Origin: Siphonodentalium dalli
Lineage: Eukaryota; Mollusca; Scaphopoda; Gadilida; Siphonodentaliidae
Assembly (NCBI GenBank): GCA_032622095.1
Contig: CP136061.1
Location: forward strand, 236,981,815-237,045,814
Reading direction: 5' to 3'
Length of the DNA stretch: 64,000 nt
Below are positions 22,121-34,370 of this stretch, piece by piece. The notes beneath the pieces were generated by a model that worked only from the letters and a program-made list of their open reading frames with translations, was not told the DNA's origin and searched no databases. Each line of letters starts with the position of its first letter. Within the stretch, counting starts at the first letter, position 1. The translations under genes were made by a program, and so were the position numbers.

Positions 22121-22212
22121 TTTGCAGTTTCCTGTTTCCATTCAATGGAAGAGTTCTGCTGGATTTCTATAAATTTCTCTGTTGCAGCAGTAAATATTTT
22201 CACAGCTGACTT
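22121..22212 (-). CDS. Polycystin-1/REJ-like protein, exon 6
   Basis: Minus-strand acceptor ATATTACAG precedes AAGTCAGCTG, and donor GTATGTTC follows ACTGCAAA. The 92 nt start in phase 0 and leave two bases, completed by the first base of exon 7 to give Lys. The peptide is KSAVKIFTAATEKFIEIQQ, then NSSIEWKQETA. It is an amphipathic helix with one sequon, consistent with the helical region after the REJ module. It is short, so the call rests on both splice sites, phase fit on both sides and context. Confidence 0.7.
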
Positions 22213-25200
22213 CTGTAATATATTATTTATATATTACATATTAGATAACAAACTGCACAACAAGATAAATTTCTTAAAGATGGAGTATCTCTACAGGGTC
22301 ACAATTACAACAACATAATTAAAAAACAAGAGGCCGATCACAATCGGCAGATGATTAACCCATCCAGGGCTTAATATCCATCAATTTTAGCGAGAATCAA
22401 AACTGATTCATAAGTTTGAGGTAACAAGAATTAAAATCAAATCCTGATTATGCCAAAAGTTGGTTGGGAGGGGGGTGGGAGACGGTTAAAGGGCATCCTC
22501 TGGGAAAGTTTTGAAAATTCAATTTCTCAACAGTAATATCTTACTTTCAAATCTTAAAAAAGTTTACCCTCTCCCTGTATCTTAGTCAAATGAGTTGATG
22601 TGAATGTGACAGGAATGCAGAATTGCAATATTTATTGTACATAGAGCTTTCAATTTTGAAAGATTTACTGTTGGCCAATTGAAAAAAAAACACCCTGGCC
22701 TCATAGCTATGATATGATGTCTTTATATAACGGAGCAGAAATGCATGTATGTATGCAAGAATCAAACTTGAGTCTCATGCTTCACTTTGCGAGAATTGAT
22801 TCTGATTCTCATATAAATTTTAAGCCCTGCCATCCCTTGGTGATAGAAATACCTATGATCGGAATCATAATGGCGAATTGGTAGCCCGTACCGATTACTC
22901 TTTCCTGCAGGGTTTCCGCCAGGGAAAAATATATGAGTCCGTATTTCAGCCATATTGGGGAAACAAATAACGCGATGAAGTGACCACTGAAAATTTTTAT
23001 ATTTGTCACCGAAAAGTAGTCATTTCCTTGCACCTGAGATACTCACAAAGCAATCCAAAGCTATGTATATTATGCAAGTTGGTCATTTCCGTAGGTGCAT
23101 TAATTCCGTTGATGATACCCAGAGAATTGATCATGAAATTACGCATGTAAGACTGCCGTCTGATTGAAGATTAAATAAATGAACAAGCTACGAGTTACAG
23201 TGTTTACAAATTTAGGAGATTCCGACAGGTATAATTAAACACTAAAAAGTATTTCCAAAAATTTCAACAGGTGAAAATGAAACTGAAAGGATATATTATG
23301 TAAATCGTAAAACTATTTGTGCGCTGTGACATCATACTGCAGAAGATATTTATAGCCGCGTAATATGAATGGTAGTGAAATCGTTCTAACTCGGAACATG
23401 TAGCTTGTTCAAAAGTCTGCATTAGTACATCAACTATAGTTAGAACCACTGCTATGAACAGACTTTTAGCCCCCCCCTTCTTGAAATATAATTGAGTTTT
23501 GGCGGGAAATGTGAACACGTGCATTGTTGTTTATGTGCTTGGGGCCCCACATGGGATAACGAAACTATTATTGACCGTACTTTGACTATCGCCATTTTGG
23601 GGGATATGTTTTGCACGGGATCTCCGAGCGTGAGTAGTTTCATCCACAGAAATCCCGTGCACAAAATATCCATATTCAGCAGTCCGGCATTCTTTGATGT
23701 TACCGCGACAGTTTCACATGCGAATTACGCTGTATACAATGTCACTATTTGACTGCACACCAAAATTGCGTTGTAGTTTTGGCACTTTTATTTCAAATGG
23801 TTACACTGTACATGTAAGATAATTGAGAGGCCTTTTCACCAGTATTCTGTTTAACCATCAAACTCCCGTTGCAGTAGGATTCTTTTTACGATAGATTGCT
23901 ATTAACTTTAGGTACATGTATGTCTCAAAAAGATCATCAGCGAGGGGAATGAGGACATTCCACGGACACTGAGCCAAGTAACGGAAACCCTGTTCCTGTT
24001 TCGTAAGGAGTAGGACTGGTGTCTGTTCAATTGTAAGTCAGAACTATCATCATATGCTTACCAGTATTGAGCGATGACGTAATATAATTGATTGTTTTGA
24101 TAACGTTGTCTCTTTGATTCCATTGATGAGCACTTTGATTGTCTGTGACACACACCCATTGAACAGTATGCATGGACCATTACGGTTTATAAAACACTCC
24201 AGTGCATATTACCTTTGATGCTATGACTTCTATGACGATCGTTGTTATCCCAATTAAATCGTTTGAATTGGACACTCCATGGACCTTTACTTCGGTCCGC
24301 CATCATGAATTGTGCAAAATACGGATCAGAGACAGGACTTTAACGAGCACCAATACTCGGTGTGTTGAGACAACACCGAAACTTCGGTGTTAAATCGGAC
24401 ACCACTACAACTCTAGTACTATTATGTAGTAAAAATGTACATTAGAGTATAGACAAATGTACATAATAACACAAATTCTCAAATTATTGGAATTTATGGG
24501 CTCTAGTGCCAATTTTGCACTAGTAGTGTCACTTTGACATCGGTAGGCATATATCAACATTGGAATACCCTAGGACTCCTAACTTAAATAAACACACCCT
24601 AAAGTAGCCCTCAATAATATGATTTCACATATTACAATGTTTTATAAGTAGCTTGGTAGACCAAGTCTTCTCGATCCACAACAGCTTGGGATATTGGTTG
24701 GGATGATGCTGTTTTTGGACCGAGTCTTGCCTGTTTCTATAATGGATGTTATGCCCAGAATCGTGGACGGCAGTTATACTGCTTGTATGTCTTCAGCTTT
24801 AGGTCAAATGGAAGCTTTGCGTATATGAACATTGAGGGCAGCCTTTACCAAGCATGATGATATCAAACATGCATATATCAGAGGTCTATGCTCTAATTAA
24901 GTCACCCTCCTTAACGAGGTTGACATGCGGTATTACTGCAGTGCAATACCGCAGTCAGGCGGTCAAACGCAGTATTGGAACCACGAAGTACTGCGGACTA
25001 CCACCTGTTCGCGGTTGGGTTTTGGGTACTGACAATTTAAAAACATCTGTTAATTTTTTGGGAATTGATTAATTTGTTTGTCCAGTTCATATATACAGAT
25101 AGTCAGTATAGATGAGGCAAGATGTTTTTAATTGTTGTTTACGGACCCGCCGAACAAGTGAAAAAAGTCCACTCGGAAAAAAATATATAACAAAAAACAT

Positions 25201-26799
25201 TTTATTTTTGGCGCCGACCCACATAGTTTGGGTCCAAACGAATCACCATGCGTCCAGAACTTTCCATTCCTCAGCCTACCTCTGACACAATTGTAGAGTT
25301 GAATTTACATGCTGTCTTTTTCTACTTTGTGTGAAAACCAGTTTAATTTACTGAATACTTTGTACTAAACGGATCAGTGCAATCAAAATTTCACTCTAAT
25401 AATATGCACTATGTCGCAAAGTGCATGTGCATGGCCCAATTATCCAAATTGTTTGACCTACTTCTGCAGTTCATAAACTACATAATGTTCATCTGTCTGC
25501 CCAAGCTTCATTTGAGAATTAATTAGTTATATTCTCTAGCTGATGTAGTTGTTTGCAAAAATGTATTTAAGTATTATATGAATATAAATTACATGAGGAA
25601 GTACAGTTCCAGTCAAAACAAAGTTACAAAATTGCTATATTTGAATCAGTCAGTCGACAATGGTTTCCTGTTGAGAATATGCACATGTTTTCTACCTTTG
25701 ACATTGTATCGAATTAAAATGTAACAAAGCACAAGCCATCTTGAATTCTGCTGACTGGGCACGCAACAGGTTATTTGATAAATACGACGTAAATACAGAC
25801 GTCGATCCCAAAACCAGGGGTTGAATTCACATGTCTTTGGTACTGTATGCATACATAGGCCTACCGCTCCAAAAAATCAAATGATGAATGGTTACTTCCC
25901 TTGAAGCGGTATGTATATAGGTCGATGTGCCAGATATGGGGTGAAATAGACTGGAATTTGATGATTAGAACTAATTAATCGGCTTTCCGTAAAACAACGC
26001 TAAATTTTATGCATGTGTCCCGTCACAATTCTAAGAAGTTTCAACATACAAATATCATTTAGACTGCCAGCCAAAAATCATTTTTTTAATGGGTTAGGAT
26101 TGCTTTATTTAGTTCGTCCTTGTGGCATATATATATTACAATGGAAATATTGACAGAATAGAAAAATCAAGTACGTTAAGCCTAAAACTTAAATCTACAT
26201 GGTCAAATATCGCACATTTCCATTTACTGGTACTTGCAGTTTGTCAATTTTCACATGATTATAACAACATGGACCGGGAATATTACACTGTATTTATCCA
26301 TATTATTTAATTAAATACTTGCCACTCGATGAAAAAACTAATAAAAAGTTGGTCAGCGCACATTTTTGGAAGCAAGATAAAAGAAGGCAGAATTTAGGGA
26401 CTGACCGTGAACAATCTATATAAACAAAATATTCTAAGCTGCCAACAGGTTATATTATAATAGAATAATTGATACCTGGTGCAGTTTGTGATAATATCAT
26501 TCTTATCGGCTTATCTTTCGATCACAGTTGACAACGGTATTTCGGGAAATGACCGCATGCAGTGTAAGGTGGTCGCGAAAAACATTGCTGTGGTGTATGC
26601 CGGTAACGGATTAGATTACCGCTGTGACTTCCAACACGACTGCAGTGGTCGTGGTGATACCGCCTGACCGCGGTCTAGTGGCGATATGACCACGGTCATT
26701 ACCGGTCCATAAGGCCAAAGAAAATTAAATGTTTGGTTTGGGTTACAAGTCGAAAAATAATAGGGTCGATAGGTAGGCCTGAAATTTTAATTTTTTTAT
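22213..26799. other. Long intron stretch, mostly unassigned
   Basis: No exon or complete transposon recognised. Details noticed: C-run at 23,469-23,477; small inverted pairs around 24,345-24,400 (ACACCG/CGGTGT); palindrome-rich GCGGTATTACTGCAGTGCAA near 24,927; an AGGCCAAAGAAAA-type fragment with 'ggtcgataggtagg' at 26,711-26,780, related to the insert at 12,576. Confidence 0.35.
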
Positions 26800-28757
26800 A
26801 TTCTTATTACTTTTCAATTGCGTATTTTACTCCAAAATTATTTTTGTATAAATTTTATTATTGCACCATGCTTTTACTAAGAAATATATATTTTTTTTCT
26901 AAACAAGCAGTCTCAGACGGCGGTATCCCCTGCTGAATTGTGCAGTTGGGGAAGTGCATTCTCAATAATGTTTGCGTTCTCAGTATGTGCTAAACAAGAG
27001 GTGAGATTTTGTCAAAAAGCCTGGCTTGCGAACTCATTTTAGGTACTGGTCGACATGGGAACGAATATACCAAAAATCCTTTAAATCCGTTGACATTAAT
27101 TTTGTGGGAAATAAAAATATATATATATTTGATAAAATATACCTGACTGTCTTGTAATGCACCTTCTTCATATATGAAAATATCCGGCCGGACCTGGTTT
27201 GCGAACTTGTTCTAGATACTGGTCATGTGAACTCATAAACCAAAAATCTTTGAAATCTGTTGATAAGTCCGCTGAAAATATCCGGCCGGACCTGGTTTGC
27301 GAACTCGTTCTAGATACTGGTCAAGTGAACTCATATACCAAATATCATTGAAATCCGTTGACATTTGTGGAAATGAGCCCTGTGACGTTGTCTATTTGCT
27401 ATTTGGTAAATTCGACAAAAATAATAAACAGTCTGAAAATATCCGGCCGGACCTGGTTTGCGAACTCGTTCTAGATACTGGTCATGTGAACTCATATACC
27501 AAAAATCTGTTGACATTTGTGGAAATTAGCCATGTGACGTCGTCCATTTGCACCAAAAATAATAAAGAAAGTCCAATAACTCTGCTGAAAATATCCGGCC
27601 GGACCTGGTTTGCGAACTCGTTCTAGATACTGGTCATGTGAACTCATATACCAAAAATCTTTGAAATCCGTTGACATTTGTGGAAATGAGCCCTGTGACG
27701 TCGTCCATTTGCACACAAAAAAATAAACCAAGTCCAATAAGTCCGCTGAAAATATCCAGCCGGACCTGCTTTGCGAATATTCTTATTACTTTTCAATTGC
27801 GTATTTTACTCCAAAATTATTTTTGTATAAATTTTATTATTGCACCATGCTTTTACTAAGAAATATATATTTTTTTTCTAAACAAGCAGTCTCAGACGGC
27901 GGTATCCCCTGCTGAATTGTGCAGTTGAGGAAGTGCATTCTCAATAATGTTTGCGTTCTCAGTATGTGCTAAACAAGAGGTGAGATTTTGTCAAAAAGCC
28001 TGGCTTGCGAACTCATTTTAGGTACTGGTCGACATGGGAACGAATATACCAAAAATCTTTTAAATCCGTTGACATTAATTTTGTGAGAAATAAAAAAATA
28101 TATATATTTGATAAAATATACCTGACTGTCTTGTAATGCACCTTCTTCATATATGAAAATATCCGGCCGGACCTGGTTTGCGAACTTGTTCTAGATACTG
28201 GTCATGTGAACTCATAAACCAAAAATCTTTTAAATCTGTTGATAAGTCCGCTGAAAATATCCGGCCGGACCTGGTTTGCGAACTCGTTCTAGATACTGGT
28301 CAAGTGAACTCATATACCAAATATCATTGAAATCCGTTGACATTTGTGGAAATGAGCCCTGTGACGTCTTCTATTTGCTATTTGGTAAATTCGACAAAAA
28401 TAATAAACAGTCTGAAAATATCCGGCCGGACGTTTGCGAACTCGTTCTAGATAATGGTCATGTGAACTCATATACCAAAAATCTGTTGACATTTGTGGAA
28501 ATTAGCCATGTGACGTCGTCCATTTGCACCAAAAATAATAAACAAAGTCCAATAACTCTGCTGAAAATATCCAGCCGGACCTGGTTTGCGAACTTGTTCT
28601 AGATACTGGTCATGTGAACTCATATACCAAAAATCTTTGAAATCCGTTGACATTTGTGGAAATGAGCCCTGTGACGTCGTCCATTTGCACACAAAAAAAT
28701 AAACCAAGTCCAATAAGTCAGCTGAAAATATCCGGCCGGACCTGGTTTGCGAACTCG
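26800..28757. repeat. 979-bp tandem duplication (two copies)
   Basis: ATTCTTATTACTTTTCAATT begins at 26,800 and again at 27,779. From there the two blocks run in parallel, including 'cagtctcagacggcggtatcccctgctg' at 26,909 and 27,887, to the next repeat unit at about 28,757. Differences are scattered single bases and small indels (for example a 5-bp loss in the GGCCGGACCTGG motif near 28,430). A recent segmental tandem duplication of part of a larger array. Confidence 0.9.
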
Positions 28758-29395
28758 TTCTAGATACTGGTCAAGTGAACTCATATACCAAATATCATTG
28801 AAATCCGTTGACATTTGTGGAAATGAGCCCTGTGACGTCGTCTATTTGCTATTTGGTAAATTCGACAAAAATAATAAACAGTCTGAAAATATCCGGCCGG
28901 ATCTGGTTTGCGAACTCGTTCTAGATACTGGTCATGTGAACTCATATACCAAAAATCTGTAAAATCTGTTGACATTTGTGGAAATTAGCCATGTGACGTC
29001 GTCCATTTGCACCAAAAATAATAAACAAAGTCCAATAACTCTGCTGAAAATATCCGGCCGAACCTGGTTTGCGAACTCGTTCTAGATACTGGTCATGTGA
29101 ACTCATATACCAAAAATCTTTGAAATCCGTTGAGATTTGTGGAAATGAGCCCTGTAACGTCGTCTATTTGCTATTTGGTAAATTCGACAAAAATAATAAA
29201 CAAAGTCCAATAACTCCGGTAAAAATATCCGGCCGGACCTGGCTTGTGATCTCATTCTAGGTAATGGTCAGGTGAACTCATATACCAAAAATCTTTGAAA
29301 TCCATTGACATTTGTTCAAGTTATGACTCTTACAAATTCGGGACGGACAGACAGACGGAACCCATTCCCCATTTCATTGGCAGGGGATAATAAGC
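27180..29395. repeat. Array of CCGGCCGGACCTGGTTTGCG units with GACGGACAGACAGACGG end
   Basis: Units of roughly 130-165 bp repeat 'gaaaatatccggccggacctg', 'gcgaactcgttctagatactgg', 'gaactcatataccaaaaatc', 'gaaatccgttgacatttgtgg', 'gagccctgtgacgtcgtc'. The array ends with a diverged unit, then 'gacggacagacagacggaaccc' near 29,343. Open frames on both strands repeat with the DNA and show no codon bias of their own, so I do not call them genes. Confidence 0.85.
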
Positions 29396-30605
29396 AAAAT
29401 ATATATCTCCTATAAAGTATCTTGCCCACTAAACTATATGGTATATTCCTATTCTCAATAGATAAGGTTGACAAACCTACCATTGAAAACGGTACGATTA
29501 TTATATGATACGTTCATTTAGGGGTCGTGTCTAAATACAAAATACGCCCGATGTCAACTGATGGTGATGATCACAATAGCCGATGGAGTCAGCATTCCGA
29601 CCGATATAATTAAATTACGACGTCATAGCGTAATAAGTGTAAGCGAGTGCCGGGATGAGAGGGATTTCTTTTGCTTGATATTAATTTCAGAAGGAGATGG
29701 AGACGAATTTCTCCTGTGTAGCTTAGAACTATTAATGTGTTGGCAGAATACTCAGAGACTGGACAAGGAACGTGTACGTACCCCCCTACCCCTGGGAAGA
29801 GAGGGAATTTCTTTGCCTGATGTAATAGCAAATGAAACGTGATGTTTGGAGAAAACCCCGGGCTGAGTAGAAACCCCGCTGTTGTACAATACACTTTGTG
29901 ACAAGAAGGGATTGCTAAATAATGCATGTAATGCGCTGACCCATGGACCAATTCAAAGACCATAAGGAAAAACAGTCTTGTAAGTGAGATTAAAAAACAA
30001 ACATAATCAAAATTATATATTACAATTATAAATGAGTCCCCTAGCAATACGATAGAACCCATCGCCCAAACCATTAGCCTTACTGCCTACGTGTAATTTT
30101 GGTTTAATAGCCAGATTTTATGACACTGAGCCCCTTCGTATGACATAACTCACTACAATGCGGTTGTCGGAAAGCACCAGAAGAGTCAAATGTGTGAAGA
30201 CTTCCTACCAATTTATCTTTTCGTTTCGACTGCATTTACGTTCCGTATTTTTATATGAATCGGATATGTAGTTCTAATTGTTGTTAAAAATAATTTTGCC
30301 GATATTAAAATCATATCAATATATATATCATTCTTGGTAATCGCAAATATGATATACGGGTAGTACAATGTCGTAATTTGTCAATCTTTATATCAGATTT
30401 AATTAGTTTATATCCATTACAAAGTTCTGCCTACATCTTCTGGACCTGGGAAGGTATAATAACCCATGCTTACTATGCCAGTCTATGGGCAGAAACAAAT
30501 AAAAAATAAAAACCTCGCTCCAGCATTGATTTTTTTTTTAAATTGCCTGAGAATCAAATATCTTTTTCTGTTTGGCCTAATCAATTAGGAATAAATTCCA
30601 CTTAC
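29396..30605. other. Intron sequence, no recognised feature
   Basis: A minus-strand open frame of 154 codons at 29,610-30,074 has no recognisable domain, no codon-like pattern and no splice support. The phrases 'gagagggatttctttt' (29,658) and 'gagagggaatttctttg' (29,800) repeat. Confidence 0.35.
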
Positions 30606-30731
30606 AGCAGTTTCTGTGGTGATTTCATCTGGGTTGTCCGTAACCTCGGTTATAACATTGGCAACCTGTTGTATCATGGCCATACTGTCCAAAGTTACAT
30701 TTTCCAGCATCTTGACACTTGTTTCTCTCAC
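30606..30731 (-). CDS. Polycystin-1/REJ-like protein, exon 5 (post-REJ helical region)
   Basis: Minus-strand acceptor CTTTTATAG precedes GTGAGAGAAAC, and donor GTAAGTGG follows ACTGCT. It is 126 nt, exactly 42 codons, phase 0 at both ends. The peptide starts VRETSVKMLENVTLDSMAMI, followed by QQVANVITEVTDNPDEITTE, with sequon NVT. The pattern 'L....tLdsm..i..va..it.vt..PdEit' is what follows the REJ module in polycystin-1/PKDREJ proteins. This and exon 8 are the most family-like exons here. Confidence 0.82.
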
Positions 30732-31879
30732 CTATAAAAGTAAAACAAGAATGTACGCGGGATTAAGTTTTAATGACAATGAAAGTGTCAATGAAACTGT
30801 AGCTCAAGTTGGGAAGGAGTAAATTTTTTGCTTAGCAATGAATAGAATGATAAAGAAGAAAGAAAGTCAAAAAGTTACAGGCCTTGTATTGTATGTGTAG
30901 ATGAAATTATTTTCATCATGGTTTGCACAGGTTCTAAAAATCTGAATTTAAGTACTTTTAAGGTAGCAGTACACGATTTCAGGGGTTGTAGGGGGTCTGA
31001 AAAATAGAAACATAAGTATCCGGTGGGCATAACAGCCAGTGTAACCTGTGTTGAATGTGTTATTACTGGTTTGAAGGTTTATTTATTTTACAAAACTGGG
31101 AAAGTTCTCAAAAAAGTGAAAAATTTGGATACGCAACAAGGTTTTCGTATTCAGTGAAGGCCAACTCTGTGTTATTGATTACAGGAAAATAGCCCGATTT
31201 CTCTCCCCTGAATTCTGTCATCTGGGCTCACAAGACTTTTTTTTCAAATTGATACAATAACATTTTTTCTATTTCAAATATTTCTCAGCTCTAACATAGC
31301 TCTATCAGGTGGAAGAATCTTATTTACCGACATTCGCTCTATCATGGTCTGTTTTTGGGTTGAAAATGGCCAATTTGAGTAAAAAAATGGGTAAAATTGA
31401 GCGTTTCGTGTGTGCAAACCAAGGGGAATAACTCAATGACAAATTGTACGAAGAACCAAAAGTACATTTAAATGATTGCACCTAAAATTTCTATCGAAAT
31501 TAAAACATGCTTGATGGGATATATGCCAACGATAATGGCTTAGCATTGATTTGAGGTACAGTACCCCCCCTCCCAGGTTGGCAAAATTGCTGGAAATCAT
31601 GTATTGCTATCTAAGGACCTTTTCAAGGACCTTTCATGTAAATTTCAAGCACCTTTAACAAACTCCCATCATATCGCACAGGCTGAGTCAGACTCAGACT
31701 ACAAATAACTAGAGGTGTGACTGTCCCAGTTGGACTAAGGATACCCCCGTGTTTTTATAATACTAAGATGTTTCACATGTCAGTAAACATTTAGTTAAAA
31801 TAATAAAATAACAGTTCCCATTGCAGGTGCACCCTAACCTTAATCTTAAACTTATTGACAGAAAAATGTAGGAATAAAA
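30732..31879. other. Intron; possible left part of a decayed DNA transposon
   Basis: 'ctgaatttaagtacttttaagg' at 30,943 resembles, inverted, 'aatttaagtactttaagggcc' at 33,136, and 'aaggaccttt' phrases recur at 31,614. With the transposase-like fragment at 32,421-32,790 between them, a decayed element of about 2.2 kb is possible but the termini are not convincing. Confidence 0.3.
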
Positions 31880-32290
31880 GCTCGGACAAAATTATGCATG
31901 TTGTGAAAATGTTCTCAAGTCGAAAAAGGGGAATAACTCCACATAAAAAAGTCGGACAGACATCATAATCGCAGGTGCACAGGTTCCCATGGTACTAAAT
32001 ATCTGTGCCAAGTTTTTAAAAAATTGATCTAAAAATGTAGGAATAAAAGCTCGCACAAATGTTGCGAAAATTTTCTAAGTCGAAAAAGGGGGGATAACTC
32101 CACCAAAAAAAGTCTGACAGACGTCATAATCGCAGGTGCACAGGTTCCAATGGTGGTTGATGTCTGTGCCAAGTTTCACGAAAATTGATCAAAAAACGAC
32201 AGACAAAATTGTGTCCACGGACGGACGGACGTCTCGACAAGCTGATTCCAGTATACCCCCCCCCCTAACTTAGTTGCGGGGGGTATAACT
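31880..32290. repeat. Two tandem units with GGACGGACGGACG tail and C/G hairpin
   Basis: 'ttctcaagtcgaaaaaggggaataactcca' (31,913) and 'ttctaagtcgaaaaaggggggataactcca' (32,071) open two units of about 155 bp, each with 'cataatcgcaggtgcacaggttcc'. The tail reads GGACGGACGGACGTC, then a hairpin in which TATACCCCCC pairs with GGGGGGTATA (32,252-32,287). Same architecture as 3,420-3,947. Confidence 0.7.
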
Positions 32291-32420
32291 AAACTATTAA
32301 CATAGACATACAGTATTATAACTGTGTGAAGCCTTCATTGGTGGTTGGGGAGATTTTATTCACAGTATCCTGTCTATTTTATCGACACAGAAAGGTAACA
32401 GAAAAGGACCTGGGAAGAAT

Positions 32421-32790
32421 TCAAAATACTGAAATTTGTGTACCTCTATTATACGAATAGTGAGACTCGATCACTTTTAAAGTCCAAAGAATCTTCACCC
32501 TTGAAATGTGATCTGATTTTACAAAAGTGGATAGGCCTGGATCATTATTTGTAGAGCTTGTAGTAATTATAGCTGATGGAAGATTTGCAGGCGTGTTCAT
32601 AAATGCTGATATCGATGACTTTTTATTGGTCATGACACTATCAGGGTTGACAGGCAATCGATCCCGGTGTTTCTTTGCAACCATGTGGCTTTTTATTGCT
32701 GATTCGCACATTCCGGCTGTAGTAAATGACTTGGAGCATACTCGGCATTTTGCCGAGTGTATATCATTGTCTGCTGTTAGCCAATCACGG
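32421..32790 (-). pseudogene. BED/C2H2-like zinc-finger fragment of a transposase-derived protein
   Basis: Minus strand reads NRDWLTADNDIHSAKCRVCS, then MCESAIKSHMVAKKHRDRL: a C-x2-C ... H-x5-H zinc finger with the 'W....AKC..C.K.F....M...A..SH....KH' pattern of BED-type fingers in transposase-derived proteins of invertebrates. Downstream VKILWTLKVIESHYSYN resembles the segment following that finger in the same proteins. Stops lie just upstream of the Asn and after ISVF, and no catalytic core remains. Family by memory; a search would settle it. Confidence 0.6.
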
Positions 32791-33194
32791 TTTTATTAGC
32801 CATTCAGAGTTGAATTTGCACTTGTCAGGCATTGTGACCTCAAAATAAACATGCAGACATTTGTATTTTCTTTTAAAATACACAATTGGTCAACATAGAA
32901 TTATCTGCCAATCAGCACAAAGCTTATATCTGCATTACGGAGATGGGGTATTTTCGTACTATGCAATTATTTGTGATATTTTTAGCAATTACGCTGGATT
33001 ACACTAATGGTTCTGTGATCGATTAAATGATAACTTTACACCGATTTCTTACTCGTTTTATTGTTACTATCATGTAGACTATATATGTCAACGAAATTTA
33101 AGTACATTTAAGTACTTGTGGGTATCCAGGGGAAAATTTAAGTACTTTAAGGGCCTTGAAAATTGGGGATGAAACCCTGTTTCATTTCAAACAT
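32791..33194. other. Intron or transposon remnant, nothing recognised
   Basis: AT-rich, ending in 'gaaaccctgtttcatttc', which may be a transposon terminus of CAGGGTTTC type. No matching partner was identified with confidence. Confidence 0.3.
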
Positions 33195-33850
33195 TTCACC
33201 AATAAATGTGGGCTGCATGGTCCAAGTTGGCTGCTGGCGGCAATGTTATACAACAAATTTCGGAAATAATCAAAGACTCCCATCTAGAGGTCCCCCCCCC
33301 CCCCCCCCCCCCCCCCGAAGAACCATATGAAGTTTGGTGACGATTGGATGAGAGATGTGGCCTGTAGGGTGTGCTGAAGGATTTAGTCATGCAAAGAGTA
33401 AAAATCCAAGATGGCTGCCAGCCGGTGGTCATGGTTTTCATTGAAAAATTTTCAAATTTGATGGCTCTCATCTAGAGGTGATCCTAATCATGCCTGTAAA
33501 TTAAAAAAACATTTCTTCGATATATGCGGGCTGCAGGATGTGCCGATGGATTCAAATTTTAAATCCAAGATGGCTGCTGGCGGCCATGTTTTTAACAAAT
33601 TACAGAAATAACCGATGGCTCCCATCTAGAAGTCACCCCAAAGATTAGTATTTGGCGACGATCGGATGAGGGATGTTACCTGTAGAGTGTGCCGAAGGAT
33701 TTAGTCATGCAAAGAGTAAAATCCAAGATGGCTGCTTGCGGCCATGTTTTCTAACAAATTTCGGAAATAATTGATGGCTCCCATCTAGAGGTCACCCAGA
33801 AGATCCAGATGAAGTTTGGTGATGATCAGATGAGGGATGCGGCCTGTATG
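33195..33850. repeat. Tandem units of about 156-187 bp (CCAAGATGGCTGC family)
   Basis: 'ccaag(a/t)tggctgc' occurs at about 33,221, 33,408, 33,566 and 33,722, each unit carrying 'atggctcccatctagaggt', 'tgaagtttggtgacgat' and 'ggatttagtcatgcaaagag'. A pure C run of about 24 bp interrupts the first unit at 33,293-33,316. Confidence 0.8.
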
Positions 33851-34097
33851 GTGAGCCATGGAAGCCAACCCATGGCAATAGCTCAAGCTTGACTTTGTCA
33901 AGTTGAGCTAAAAATGGTCTTAAGAACTGAACTTGCTAAGGTTAATAACTCATCATTTAATTCTTTTAAAAATAATTGAAGACATCATCTAGACAACCCA
34001 CCCAAAAACTGAAATGAAAAAAATGAACACAATTAAAAATCATTAGAGTGAAATTTTAATTCACTCTGTCTCAATACAAATGTGAACACCCCAGTTA

Positions 34098-34258
34098 CAG
34101 TAATGCCCTAATTAATCGACTCCATAACCACAGCAGAATTATGGGTAACTTTTCAGGATTTATTCGGAAATATGGCTTGTTTCCATTCATCGGAAAGCTC
34201 TGAAAAGTTACCCATAATTCTGCAGTGGTTATGGAGTCGATTAATTAGAGCATTACTG
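34098..34258. mobile_element. Mariner-type MITE, central hairpin half deleted
   Basis: TA-flanked (34,096-34,097; 34,259-34,260). Both tips are intact (CAGTAATGCCCTAATTAATC and complement), but after 'atcggaaagctct' the sequence jumps to 'gaaaagttacccataattctgc', so one inner arm of about 55 bp is gone. Confidence 0.85.
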
Positions 34259-34370
34259 TAATTCCAAATATTATATTCTCTATATAAGGTGAACAGTAGT
34301 AGCTTCTATCTGAGATAACCATAAATATTGTCAGCTGAAACATGCACATTGAAAACTTACAACCAGTTAA

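Noticed and set aside
24900-26700. A transposon bounded by GCGGTATTAC-type motifs at 24,927 and 26,600-26,700
   Set aside because: Short GC-rich similarities only; no matched termini or target duplication could be read.
27297-29260. ORFs starting MRTRSRYWSSELIYQ in the 26.8-29.4 kb array
   Set aside because: Identical frames recur with each repeat unit and on the opposite strand; no independent coding evidence.
29610-30074. 154-codon minus-strand ORF
   Set aside because: No domain recognised, low-complexity hydrophobic stretches, no splice-site or neighbour support.
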